64,000 nt of DNA from Varibaculum cambriense (GTDB lineage Bacteria; Actinomycetota; Actinomycetes; Actinomycetales; Actinomycetaceae), in the NCBI RefSeq assembly GCF_022133705.1, contig NZ_JAKNHJ010000001.1:62001-126000 (forward strand), in the 5' to 3' direction. Position 1 is the stretch's first letter. Each line of letters begins with the position of its first letter. A model generated the notes under the pieces. The model made no database searches, was not told where the DNA came from, and saw only the letters and a program-made list of their open reading frames with translations. The position numbers were made by a program, and so were the translations under genes. Below, piece by piece: positions 56,198 to 64,000 of this stretch.

Positions 56198-57304
56198 TTG
56201 GCTGATTACTATGAGATTCTAGGGGTTTCCCGGGACGCTACGGAAGCGGAGATTAGACGTGCGTACCGCCGCAAAGCCCGCAAGTTACATCCGGACGTAG
56301 CCGGGCCACAGTCAGAAGAGGCTTTCAAAGAGGTCTCGATGGCGCACGAAGTCCTGTCTGATCCGGAAAAGCGGCGCCGCTACGATATGGGCGGTGAGTC
56401 CGGTTTCGCCAGCTCCGGTATGGGCGACTTTTCCATGTTCTCCGATATTTTTGAGAGCTTTTTCGGAGGGGAAACGGGCGCTGGCCCGACTCCGAGAGGA
56501 CGGAGAGGAGAGGATCTGCGTCAACGCCTGGAAATCGCTTTAGAGGAAGCGGTATTTGGGGTAAAGAAGCAGGTACAGGTGCGGACTGCGGTAGTGTGTC
56601 CTACCTGTGAGGGGAGCTGCTGCGCCCCGGGAACTTCCCCGCGTACCTGTCAGGTTTGTAATGGTCGCGGCTCGGTTACCCGCTCTACCCGTACCTTCTT
56701 GGGACAAATGCAATCCACCGTTCCCTGTAGCGCCTGTGCCGGTCACGGTACCACAATTCCTGATCCCTGCCCCGAGTGCTCCGGTGAAGGACGAATACGC
56801 ACCACTTCCACTTTGCAGGTAGAGATTCCTCCCGGGGTGCAAACCGGACATAAAGTGCAGCTGCGTGGTAAAGGTGCAGTAGGACCGGGAGGTGGCCCCA
56901 GCGGGGATTTGTATTTAGAGATCAAAGTCAGTGCCCATCGGGTATTTTCCCGCCACGGGGATAATCTGGAGACTACATTGCGGGTGCCGATGACGGCCGC
57001 CATTTTGGGAACCAAAGTTGACTTGGATACTTTTGATGGCACTCAAGAGATTACTATTGCACCTGGCACCCAGCCTGGTCAACAGATTCGGCTTGCCGGC
57101 TTGGGGGTAGGACGCTTACAGCGAGAAGGGCGCGGCGACCTGATTGTAAATATTATGGTTCAGGTGCCCACTAACCTAGATGCTGCTCAGCGGGAACTAA
57201 TCTCGCAATTGGCGCAGCTTAGACAAGAAGATCGGGTAGAACCAGAACCGCTAGCCGATAGCGGAGTGTTCTCTCGCCTGCGGGAACGATTTGCAGGTCA
57301 CTAA
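56198..57304 (+). CDS. dnaJ: Chaperone DnaJ
   Basis: A 368-residue co-chaperone: J domain with HPD (residues 32-34, KLHPDV), a Gly/Phe-rich stretch, four zinc repeats and the C-terminal substrate domains. The repeats are CPTCEGSC, CQVCNGRG, CSACAGHG and CPECSGEG. The first has Cys where the consensus CxxCxGxG has Gly; the four Cys pairs are intact. The start is TTG 56198 after GAGGAAA. It stimulates DnaK and probably belongs to the HrcA regulon. Confidence 0.96.
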   Translation: MADYYEILGVSRDATEAEIRRAYRRKARKLHPDVAGPQSEEAFKEVSMAHEVLSDPEKRRRYDMGGESGFASSGMGDFSMFSDIFESFFGGETGAGPTPRGRRGEDLRQRLEIALEEAVFGVKKQVQVRTAVVCPTCEGSCCAPGTSPRTCQVCNGRGSVTRSTRTFLGQMQSTVPCSACAGHGTTIPDPCPECSGEGRIRTTSTLQVEIPPGVQTGHKVQLRGKGAVGPGGGPSGDLYLEIKVSAHRVFSRHGDNLETTLRVPMTAAILGTKVDLDTFDGTQEITIAPGTQPGQQIRLAGLGVGRLQREGRGDLIVNIMVQVPTNLDAAQRELISQLAQLRQEDRVEPEPLADSGVFSRLRERFAGH

Positions 57305-58086
57305 TGTTTCTTCCCGTATTTTTAGGTGACGAATCCTGCCCGCCGCTCATCTCCCTGCAAGAAGGAGGACGCGGATCCCTTAAAGGATCAGAAGCCGCCC
57401 ACGCAGTCGGTTCGCTGCGTCTGGGAGTAGGCGACCCCCTCGACCTAGTTGACGGTAAAGGGTTGCGTCTGCGCTGCCAGATACTGGCAACCGATAAAAA
57501 CTTTTTAGAGTTTGAAGTACTTCAGGTAATGCACCTATCTTTGCCGCAAACCCAGTTTGGGCTGATCCAGGCACTTTCAAAGGGTGGGCGCGATGAACAG
57601 GCAGTGGAATCGGCAGTCGAGTTAGGGGTAAGCCGGGTGCGTCCCTGGGCGGCAGGGCGCTCGATTGTGCAGTGGAAGGGATCTAAAGTGCAGCGGGGCG
57701 CTAAGAAGTGGGAGTCGCTACTGCAAGCGGCAGCGAAACAGTCCCGCCGTGCCAACTGGCCTCTCCTAGATCCCTTAGCTGATTCGCGGAAACTGCAAGA
57801 AATAATCGCCGCCGCAGGCAGCGAAGAAAAGTTTCTGCTGCTCGACCCGGATTCCTCCCTACCTCTTATTGAAGCCTGGGAGCAGGTAAGTGAGGCGAAA
57901 ATGATACACCTGATTGTTGGTCCGGAGGGCGGGGTGAGCCCGGAGGAAACTGCTAAGTTTTGCGCTGCCGGCGCGATTACTGCGCGGCTGGGACCTACCG
58001 TTTTACGCTCCTCTAGCGCCGGGCCGGCTGCCTTGGCGGCGTTAGGCCTTTGCAGCGGCTTTTGGGGACGGAAGGAAGCACTCTGA
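57304..58086 (+). CDS. rsmE: 16S rRNA (uracil-1498-N3)-methyltransferase RsmE
   Basis: A 260-residue SPOUT-class methyltransferase with the deep knot motif LIVGPEGGVSPEE and RLGPTVLRSSSAGPAAL. N-terminal PUA-like domain (residues 15-80). Its ATG overlaps the last base of dnaJ, so translation is coupled. dnaJ-rsmE-phoH-ybeY is a common actinobacterial order. Confidence 0.93.
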   Translation: MFLPVFLGDESCPPLISLQEGGRGSLKGSEAAHAVGSLRLGVGDPLDLVDGKGLRLRCQILATDKNFLEFEVLQVMHLSLPQTQFGLIQALSKGGRDEQAVESAVELGVSRVRPWAAGRSIVQWKGSKVQRGAKKWESLLQAAAKQSRRANWPLLDPLADSRKLQEIIAAAGSEEKFLLLDPDSSLPLIEAWEQVSEAKMIHLIVGPEGGVSPEETAKFCAAGAITARLGPTVLRSSSAGPAALAALGLCSGFWGRKEAL

Positions 58087-58087
58087 G

Positions 58088-59047
58088 ATGACCGATGAAC
58101 TAACCCAGGTGCTATTACCGGAAGACCTGGATCCGGTGCTGGTGTTTGGCCCCGGAGACCAGGTATTGCGGGCAATGCAAGATAATCTGCCGGGGGTAAG
58201 GATTAACTCACGCGGCAATATCGTAACTTTTCAAGGCAATCCCGGCGAGGCACGGATGGGTGCCGACCTGCTAGGCGAATTGATTGCAGCTGCCCGTCAT
58301 GGTAATCCTCTGTCTGCCGCGGCAGTCCAGCAGGCGTTAACCCTCATGTCATCGCAAGAAACCTTACCGGTACTGCGTACTAAACGCCGACAGGTTAGGG
58401 CAAAAACCCCTGGCCAACAAAAATATTTAGAGGCGATCGCCAATAATCGGATCGTCTTTGGGGTGGGGCCAGCCGGGACCGGAAAAACCTATCTGGCGAT
58501 GGCAAAAGCGGTGGAAGCTTTAGAATCAGGGGCGGTGTCCCGGATAGTTTTGACCCGTCCCGCGGTAGAGGCAGGTGAATCGCTCGGTTTTTTGCCCGGT
58601 ACACTCACCGAAAAGATCGACCCCTATCTGCGTCCTCTTTATGATGCCTTACGGGAAATGCTGGAACCGGCGGAACTTGCCCAGCTGCTAGAATCGGGAA
58701 CGATTGAGGTTGCTCCGCTTGCCTATATGCGCGGGCGCACCATTTCTCATGCGTTCATCGTGTTGGATGAAGCTCAAAACACCACTACCCAACAGATGAA
58801 AATGTTTCTCACCCGGCTGGGGGAAGGCTCAACTATGGTTGTGACCGGGGATATTACCCAGATTGATCTGCCTCGGGGCAAGCTTTCGGGACTTAAAGAT
58901 GCTCGCAACGTCCTCACCGGAGTTAAGGATATCGAGTTTTGCTATTTGACCAGCGAGGACGTGGTTCGCGATAAACTGGTGGGACTGATTATTGATGCCT
59001 ATGAACGACATGCGAACACTTTAGATGAGGAGGAGAAGTACCGGTGA
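58088..59047 (+). CDS. PhoH family ATPase
   Basis: A 319-residue P-loop protein with Walker [20 protein letters not shown] as Walker B and [14 protein letters not shown] as sensor region. PhoH-type proteins pair with YbeY across bacteria and are thought to take part in RNA handling. It lies 1 bp after rsmE, with a 4-bp overlap to ybeY. Confidence 0.93.
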   Translation: MTDELTQVLLPEDLDPVLVFGPGDQVLRAMQDNLPGVRINSRGNIVTFQGNPGEARMGADLLGELIAAARHGNPLSAAAVQQALTLMSSQETLPVLRTKRRQVRAKTPGQQKYLEAIANNRIVFGVGPAGTGKTYLAMAKAVEALESGAVSRIVLTRPAVEAGESLGFLPGTLTEKIDPYLRPLYDALREMLEPAELAQLLESGTIEVAPLAYMRGRTISHAFIVLDEAQNTTTQQMKMFLTRLGEGSTMVVTGDITQIDLPRGKLSGLKDARNVLTGVKDIEFCYLTSEDVVRDKLVGLIIDAYERHANTLDEEEKYR

Positions 59048-59499
59048 GCGTAGAGGTATTAAACGAAACTGAATACCAAATCGACGGGGAAGAATTCCAA
59101 GAGCTTGCCGCCTATGTGCTGGAGGCAATGCATGTGTCTCCAGCGGTTGAAATGTCGCTGATTTTCGTGGAACCGGATGCGATCGCTGCCTTGCATGAAC
59201 GTTGGTTAGACCTAGAAGGTCCGACCGATGTGATGAGTTTTCCGATGGATGAACTGCGCCCTGGCAGCGCGGATTCTCCCACCGAGGCCGGTATCTTAGG
59301 GGACATTGTGATTTGCCCCGAGGTGGCTCAGGCGCAAGCCGCTAGGGCTGGGCACTCTTCCGCCGAAGAAATGCTGCTCCTTACGGTGCACGGAATCTTG
59401 CATCTACTTGGCTATGACCACGCCGAAAAGGATGAAGAAAAAGAAATGTTTGCTTTGCAACGCAAACTCTTGCTGACCTTCTTAGCGGAGCGGAGCTGA
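59044..59499 (+). CDS. ybeY: Endoribonuclease YbeY
   Basis: A 151-residue zinc protein with [11 protein letters not shown], the three-His site of YbeY, which processes 16S rRNA 3' ends and helps ribosome quality control. The GTG at 59044 overlaps phoH by 4 bp. Length is normal. Confidence 0.95.
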   Translation: MSVEVLNETEYQIDGEEFQELAAYVLEAMHVSPAVEMSLIFVEPDAIAALHERWLDLEGPTDVMSFPMDELRPGSADSPTEAGILGDIVICPEVAQAQAARAGHSSAEEMLLLTVHGILHLLGYDHAEKDEEKEMFALQRKLLLTFLAERS

Positions 59500-59501
59500 A
59501 C

Positions 59502-60797
59502 TTGATCTCCCAAATACCTGCGGGAGGACTCCTCGCCTTAGCGATCGCATTAGTGGGGGCAGATGCCGCCTGGGCTGCGGCGCTGGGAGCCTTCCAAACT
59601 CTTTCCCATGCGCGGGCTCAAGACCTGGTTGAAGCAGGGCGCCGCCGCGCTCCGTTAGTACGTTCCCTGCTGGAAGATAGGGGCCATACCGTGGCTATCT
59701 GCCAGTCTTGGCGTCTATTCGCGCAGGTATTAGCGGCCACCTGTATGACTTTGGCTATGGTAGGGTTTGGCTTGACTTGGTGGGTGGCGCTGCTAGTATC
59801 GCTACTGGTATTGGGAGCCCTGCTGCTGATCTTTGCCACTTTTGTAGGTATGCGGGTGGGGCATTATCGCCCCGAAGCTACCGCTTTGTGGCTGAGTAAA
59901 ATGGTTAATTTTGGGCTAAAAATATCGGTTCTTTCTCGCCCGGTAGAATGGATAGTGCAAAAGATCGCGCCCCTCGGTCCGGTAGATGAGGCCGCTTCTC
60001 GGGCTGAAATCGCGGAAGATTTCCGGGAAATGGTCGACGAAATGGGGCAGGAAGAGAACCTAGCTTTCGAGGATGAAGACCGCCAAATCGTGCGTTCTGC
60101 CTTGGAACTGGGGACTACTCTGGTTCGGGAAATTATCGTGCCGCGTACCGATATGGTGGCGGTAGAAACCACAACCTTAGCCAGAGAAGCTTTCGAAGTT
60201 TTCATTCAATCTGGTTTTTCGCGGATCCCGGTGCTCGGGGAAGACGCCGATGATGTGCGGGGAATGCTCTATCTGAAAGATCTGATTTCGCGCTGTTTTT
60301 CTCGCCCCGAACTAATGGATCATCCGGTCCCTGAAATGATGCGCGAAGCCTTCTTTGTCCCCGAAGTAATGCTCGCTGATGACTTGATGCGTCAGATGCA
60401 AGTGGACGCTCCCCATATCGCGGTAGTGGTTGACGAATGGGGAGGCACCGTTGGCCTGGTGACCATTGAAGATATTTTGGAAGAGCTGGTAGGAGAGGTA
60501 ACTGATGAACATGACCGCGCCGAGCAAGAACCGGAGCAACTCAGCGCCAATACCTGGTTGGTGCCCGCCCGTTTAGGTTTAGATGACCTCGCTGAACTAG
60601 TAGGTCTGGAAATAACTGATGACGAAGTGGATACTGCTGGTGGGTTGCTGGCCAAAGCTTTAGGAAAAGTGCCCCTGCTGGGATCACATGCCCAGACTAA
60701 GGGACTGGAAATTTCGGTGAAAGAAGTTGCTGGCCGGCGCCGGCAAATGGATACCCTATTGGTGGAACGTCTAGACACAGAAACGGACGAAGAATGA
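59502..60797 (+). CDS. CNNM/CorC-type membrane protein (hemolysin C family)
   Basis: A 431-residue protein. Residues 1 to about 145 form three or four membrane helices of a CNNM (DUF21) domain. Two CBS domains (about 215-335, with VPRTDMVAVE and HIAVVVDEWGGTVGLVTIEDILEELVGEV) are followed by a CorC_HlyC domain. It is likely a magnesium or cobalt efflux protein rather than a toxin. The start is TTG 59502. It overlaps era by 4 bp (ATGA). Confidence 0.91.
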   Translation: MISQIPAGGLLALAIALVGADAAWAAALGAFQTLSHARAQDLVEAGRRRAPLVRSLLEDRGHTVAICQSWRLFAQVLAATCMTLAMVGFGLTWWVALLVSLLVLGALLLIFATFVGMRVGHYRPEATALWLSKMVNFGLKISVLSRPVEWIVQKIAPLGPVDEAASRAEIAEDFREMVDEMGQEENLAFEDEDRQIVRSALELGTTLVREIIVPRTDMVAVETTTLAREAFEVFIQSGFSRIPVLGEDADDVRGMLYLKDLISRCFSRPELMDHPVPEMMREAFFVPEVMLADDLMRQMQVDAPHIAVVVDEWGGTVGLVTIEDILEELVGEVTDEHDRAEQEPEQLSANTWLVPARLGLDDLAELVGLEITDDEVDTAGGLLAKALGKVPLLGSHAQTKGLEISVKEVAGRRRQMDTLLVERLDTETDEE

Positions 60798-61855
60798 GTG
60801 AGCAAGACAAAATAGCACCTAGCGAGCATCGTGCAGGATTTGTTTCCATCGTGGGGCGCCCTAATGTTGGCAAATCTACCCTAACGAATGCGCTGGTAGG
60901 ACAGAAAGTGGCAATCACTTCTTCGCGTCCGGAAACTACCCGACATAACGTACGCGGAGTAGTTCAGGGTCAGGATTATCAGATTGTATTGGTCGATACT
61001 CCCGGTCTACACCGCCCCCGCACGCTGCTGGGTAAACGCTTAAACGATATGGTGCGCGAAGCCTTAGTAGATGTGGATGCAGTGGTTTTTTGCGTGCCCG
61101 CAGATCAAAAGATCGGTCCGGGCGATCGCTATATTGCTGCCGAACTTAATGAACTCAATATTCCGGTTATATTGGCGGTTACCAAAGCTGATCTGGTCTC
61201 GAAAGAGCGGATGGTATCAGCACTGATAGCTGCGGGCGAACTGGGGGATTGGAAAGAGATTGTCCCCGTCAGTGCCAAAGAGGGAGAAGTGTCGGTACTG
61301 GCGGATCAGATCGCGAAATATCTGCCACCTTCTCCGCCTCTATATCCACGCGACCAAGTAAGCGACGAGTCAGTAGAAAAACTGATTGCGGAATTTGTGC
61401 GCGAGGCAGCGCTAGAAGGGGTACGCGAAGAGCTTCCGCACTCGATTGCGGTGCAGGTAGAAGAGATTCTGTACCAGGGGGAAGATAGCGGCCCGAGCCT
61501 TGGGTACGGTACGCACCGCGCCTCGGAAAATAATAAAGATAATGCCAAAGGCACAGAAGGCGAAGTTGCTTCGGGCGATGCTCCCTCCCTTGCCGATACT
61601 GTGTCTCAAGGCGAGGCCGCCTCCCCTCAGCAGGAAATTAAACCATTAGATGTGCATGTAAACGTGTTCGTGGAACGCGACTCTCAAAAAGGAATCTTGA
61701 TCGGTAAAGGTGGCAGCCATATTCGTCGAGTGCGGATAAAATCCAAACGACAGATTCAAAAACTATTGGGACGTCCGGTGCAATTGCACCTGCATGTACG
61801 GGTGGCAAAGAATTGGCAGTCAGACACGAAAATGCTCGGACGTCTGGGATTCTAA
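60794..61855 (+). CDS. era: GTPase Era with an inserted segment in the KH region
   Basis: A 353-residue GTPase needed for 30S maturation. G1 is GRPNVGKST, G3 DTPGLHRP, G4 TKAD. The KH domain has GKGGSHIRRVRIKSKRQIQKLLG. Between EEILYQGE (residue about 228) and LDVHVNVFVERD (about 283) lies a hydrophilic segment of about 52 residues rich in Gly, Glu, Asn and Ser; usual Era proteins are about 300 residues and lack it. The frame is intact, so this is a true insertion, not a frameshift. Confidence 0.95.
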   Translation: MSEQDKIAPSEHRAGFVSIVGRPNVGKSTLTNALVGQKVAITSSRPETTRHNVRGVVQGQDYQIVLVDTPGLHRPRTLLGKRLNDMVREALVDVDAVVFCVPADQKIGPGDRYIAAELNELNIPVILAVTKADLVSKERMVSALIAAGELGDWKEIVPVSAKEGEVSVLADQIAKYLPPSPPLYPRDQVSDESVEKLIAEFVREAALEGVREELPHSIAVQVEEILYQGEDSGPSLGYGTHRASENNKDNAKGTEGEVASGDAPSLADTVSQGEAASPQQEIKPLDVHVNVFVERDSQKGILIGKGGSHIRRVRIKSKRQIQKLLGRPVQLHLHVRVAKNWQSDTKMLGRLGF

Positions 61856-61954
61856 CTCTCTACCTCAAGGGGGAGGGGAGGGAGGCGCTTTGAGATCGTT
61901 TTTTAAGCGGCCGGTAGCTATCTCTGCTTCGTTCATAGAGGGAAAAAGGATTAT

Positions 61955-61968
61955 TGTAAACGTTTCCT
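61955..61968. promoter_or_regulatory. LacI-family operator candidate
   Basis: TGTAAACGTTTCCT contains GTAAAC-GTTTCC, a pseudopalindrome with central CG, which is the usual shape of LacI/GalR operators. It lies 64 bp before the LacI-type gene, so autoregulation is likely. Confidence 0.5.
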
Positions 61969-62031
61969 TATAGACAAGTGTTCCTGCTAGGATCTTTAAC
62001 ATTAAGTTCTAGCGCGAGGAGGCGTATATTC

Positions 62032-63090
62032 GTGGCGACCATTAGGGACGTGGCCAAGGAGGCGGGAGTCTCGATTGCTACCGTTTCGCGCGCGTTGAAT
62101 GGGAATACTCATCTAGCTGGCGCTACCCGGCAGAAAGTATTGGCAGCCGCCGACAAACTGGGGTACCAAAAAGACCGACTAGCAGCGGCGATGCGTACCG
62201 GACGTACCGGAGCCATCGGATTAGTCCTAGGAGACGTGATGAACCCGTTCTATGCGATGCTGGCGCATTGTGTCGAGCGGGCAGTACATTCCCATCAAGC
62301 GTCCTTGGTGCTATCTAATGCGCATGAGGACGGGCAAAGCTACGAAAACGGAATTCAGGCACTGGTAAAACAAGGGGTAGATGGGCTGTTAGTGGTACCT
62401 CCCTCCCGAGTGGCACCCGGATGGAAACATCCAGACCCTCCCGAGTCGGTAGCAATGGTGGCTCTAGATCGGGAAGCTCCGGGAGCCAAGATCCCCTCGG
62501 TGGTGATTGATTCTGCCCGAGCAATGCAAGACCTGGGAGAGCATCTGCGCGCTTCCGGGTATCGCCATCCCGCTTATCTTGCCGGCCCCGAGTTTTCTTT
62601 ATCGGGGCAAAGACGCACTGAAAAACTCCAGGAAGCCTTAGCTAACTGTGGTTTTGGGGAGTTAGAAGTGGAGTATTGCCCTCATGAGGCAGTGTCTGCA
62701 GCTAGTGCCGCCCGGGCTCTCTTGTCACTGTACCGTCCCGATATTATTATCTGTGCCTCCAACCAGATTGCCCTGGGGGTATTGATGATCGCAAAAAGTA
62801 TGGGGATGCAGCTAGGCAGCGACCTGGGATTGGTAGCAATCGATGATATTCCCTGGTTCTCAGTAATGTCTCCGGCGATCAGCGTAATTGACCAGCCGGT
62901 CGATAAACTCGCTAACTTGGGGGTAACGGTACTGATGAAACAGATTTTTGGTGCCTCCTATTTGCCGAAAGCTGGGGATCGTTTAGTGGCCGGTGAAGGT
63001 GTCTTTATTTCTCGGGAATCCACCCAAGGTCCGCAGTTGTCTGCTCAATATGCGGGCCGGTGGTTACCAGAAAGTGGAAAAACGGTTTAG
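62032..63090 (+). CDS. LacI-family transcriptional regulator
   Basis: A 352-residue repressor: N-terminal helix-turn-helix ATIRDVAKEAGVSIATVSRALNG and a periplasmic-binding-protein-like effector domain (GLVLGDVMNPFYAMLA, DQPVDKLANLGV). I chose GTG 62032, 9 nt after GAGGAGG; a longer reading from 61978 adds residues before the DNA-binding domain. The ligand is unknown. No sugar transporter is adjacent; leuA follows behind its own leader. Confidence 0.92.
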   Translation: MATIRDVAKEAGVSIATVSRALNGNTHLAGATRQKVLAAADKLGYQKDRLAAAMRTGRTGAIGLVLGDVMNPFYAMLAHCVERAVHSHQASLVLSNAHEDGQSYENGIQALVKQGVDGLLVVPPSRVAPGWKHPDPPESVAMVALDREAPGAKIPSVVIDSARAMQDLGEHLRASGYRHPAYLAGPEFSLSGQRRTEKLQEALANCGFGELEVEYCPHEAVSAASAARALLSLYRPDIIICASNQIALGVLMIAKSMGMQLGSDLGLVAIDDIPWFSVMSPAISVIDQPVDKLANLGVTVLMKQIFGASYLPKAGDRLVAGEGVFISRESTQGPQLSAQYAGRWLPESGKTV

Positions 63091-63093
63091 AGT
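63064..63093 (+). promoter_or_regulatory. Promoter of the leucine leader
   Basis: TTACCA (63064-63069) and TAGAGT (63088-63093) are 18 bp apart. The -10 overlaps the stop codon of the LacI gene. Transcription would start at about 63100, the first base of the leader GTG. Confidence 0.5.
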
Positions 63094-63099
63094 AGTCCC

Positions 63100-63147
63100 G
63101 TGCGCATGATTATTCTGCTGCTAGGCTGCCGCGACGAAGTCCAGTAA
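63100..63147 (+). CDS. leuL: Leucine leader peptide (leuA attenuation)
   Basis: A 15-codon reading frame GTG CGC ATG ATT ATT CTG CTG CTA GGC TGC CGC GAC GAA GTC CAG TAA encodes MRMIILLLGCRDEVQ. Three consecutive Leu codons preceded by two Ile codons make it a sensor of charged Leu-tRNA. No Shine-Dalgarno is present; the predicted transcription start coincides with GTG 63100, so translation is probably leaderless. ATG 63106 is the alternative start. The codons overlap the left arm of the attenuator hairpin. Confidence 0.72.
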   Translation: MRMIILLLGCRDEVQ

Positions 63148-63177
63148 AACTGGTCGAGGCTCGTCGCGGGATTCTTT
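63129..63177 (+). terminator. Attenuator hairpin upstream of leuA
   Basis: CCGCGACGA (63129-63137) pairs perfectly with TCGTCGCGG (63161-63169), with an inner CCAG/CTGG; GATTCTTT follows. A ribosome stalled on the Leu codons (63115-63123) or stopped at 63145 would decide which pairing forms. Confidence 0.65.
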
Positions 63178-63222
63178 GGTGTCTTCGGCCAGCCACTAAA
63201 AAAAGCAGAAAGAAATCTTAGA

Positions 63223-64000
63223 ATGCGAACTACTGGTAAAGCTCCCCAGCAACAACCTTCCGGAATGCCTTTTCAAAAGTATGCTCATTTTTGGGATACT
63301 TCTCTGAAACTGCCGGATCGTACCTGGCCAGATAACAATGTTACCCAGGCTCCCCGTTGGTTATCTACGGATTTGCGGGACGGTAACCAGGCTCTGATTG
63401 AGCCGATGGATCCCAGGCGTAAACGCAAATTGTTCGAGCTGTTGGTGCGGATTGGGATGAAAGAGATCGAGATCGGATTTCCGGCGGCCTCGCAGATAGA
63501 TTTTGATTTCGTGCGCTCCCTGGTGGAAGAGGACGCTATCCCCGAGGACGTGTGCGTTTCCGTGCTTACCCAGGCGCGCGAAGATCTAATCGGACGTACT
63601 GTGGAATCCCTAGTGGGGGTGCCGCGCGCCAATGTGCATATCTATAACGCCACCTCACCAACTTTTCGGGAAGTAGTATTCCATAACGATAAAGCCGCTA
63701 CTGTGGAACTGGCTGTAAGCGGGGTGCGCGAGGTAATTGCGCAAGCAGAAAAGCAGCTCGATGATTCCACGGTTTTCGGGCTGCAATATTCTCCAGAAAT
63801 TTTCGTAGATACCGAAGCCGAGTTCGCCTTGGAAATCTGTGAAGCGGTTATGGATATTTGGCAACCCGATGAGGATCGCGAAATTATTTTGAACCTGCCG
63901 GCAACTGTGGAGCGTTATACGCCGGACTCCTATGCGGATCAAATCGAATGGATGAGCCGGAACCTGAGCCGCCGTGAACATATCTGTTTGTCGGTGCATA
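63223..64000 (+). CDS. leuA: 2-isopropylmalate synthase (3' end outside window)
   Basis: The first 259 codons of LeuA, the enzyme that condenses acetyl-CoA with 2-oxoisovalerate at the entry to leucine synthesis. Signatures are LSTDLRDGNQALIEPM (HMGL-like DRDGxQ site) and FGLQYSPEIFVDTE. The start is ATG 63223, with GAAAG-type sequence upstream and no strong ribosome site. The extended N-terminus QKYAHFWDTSLKLPDRTWP is typical of the actinobacterial long LeuA. Expression is controlled by the leader and attenuator at 63100-63177. Confidence 0.95.
   Translation, partial: MRTTGKAPQQQPSGMPFQKYAHFWDTSLKLPDRTWPDNNVTQAPRWLSTDLRDGNQALIEPMDPRRKRKLFELLVRIGMKEIEIGFPAASQIDFDFVRSLVEEDAIPEDVCVSVLTQAREDLIGRTVESLVGVPRANVHIYNATSPTFREVVFHNDKAATVELAVSGVREVIAQAEKQLDDSTVFGLQYSPEIFVDTEAEFALEICEAVMDIWQPDEDREIILNLPATVERYTPDSYADQIEWMSRNLSRREHICLSVH

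Overview
The window is a chromosomal segment of a moderate-G+C actinobacterium (mid-50s % G+C by eye). Support comes from a WhiB1-type regulator, a LysX-type fusion, ClgR, DUF3046 and DUF3097 proteins, a PNPase of the guanosine-pentaphosphate-synthetase type, an LAxTG sortase substrate and many apparently leaderless genes. Gene order and divergence look most like the family Actinomycetaceae (Varibaculum, Mobiluncus or Actinobaculum relatives). That placement is inference, because no rRNA is present. Almost the whole window is core chromosome; I see no prophage, insertion sequence, tRNA, rRNA or CRISPR array.

Layout. 1-2520: the 3' end of a helicase/restriction-type gene, a DUF2252 gene, and intergenic DNA rich in large nested inverted repeats. 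2523-16182: rpsO-pnp, a small membrane protein, an M16 peptidase, a lipoprotein, lysine/cell-wall genes dapB and dapA with a GNAT gene between them, RNase J, LysX and a PfkB-like protein that has lost its catalytic Asp. 16285-24499: ftsK, pgsA, clgR, DUF3046, recA behind a LexA box, recX, cinA and prfB. 24608-28500: the ftsE-ftsX-M23 peptidase-smpB block, then a convergent whiB1. 28686-40370: an orphan EssC/EccC-like FHA-FtsK ATPase, ligA, a cardiolipin synthase, gatCAB, and an LAxTG surface protein behind a 9-G tract. 40428-43737: a repeat-rich convergent junction, a msrA-macrodomain-membrane protein operon, rpsT and an Hsp15-like gene. 43911-51305: a luciferase-like oxidoreductase with a histone-H1-like tail, lepA, trmB, hemW, DUF3097 and a glutathionyl-hydroquinone-reductase-like gene. 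51403-54998: an FMN riboswitch and the ribD-ribE-ribBA-ribH operon. 55069-61855: CIRCE, hrcA, dnaJ, rsmE, phoH, ybeY, a CNNM/CorC protein and era. 61955-64000: a LacI-type regulator, a leucine leader peptide with attenuator, and the 5' part of leuA.

Main points for a second look: (i) a family of roughly 110-bp nested inverted repeats (four copies plus a half copy) whose arms differ between copies but keep pairing; (ii) a 9-G tract between a perfect TTGACA and an A/T-rich -10-like block before the surface-protein gene, a candidate phase-variable promoter; (iii) a small unannotated leader peptide with Ile-Ile-Leu-Leu-Leu codons, apparently leaderless, feeding an attenuator before leuA; (iv) a recurring TANNNT hexamer starting 12-13 nt before ten start codons; (v) lineage-specific insertions, tails or substitutions in Era, LigA, PgsA, the luciferase-like protein, the PfkB protein, RibBA and DnaJ.
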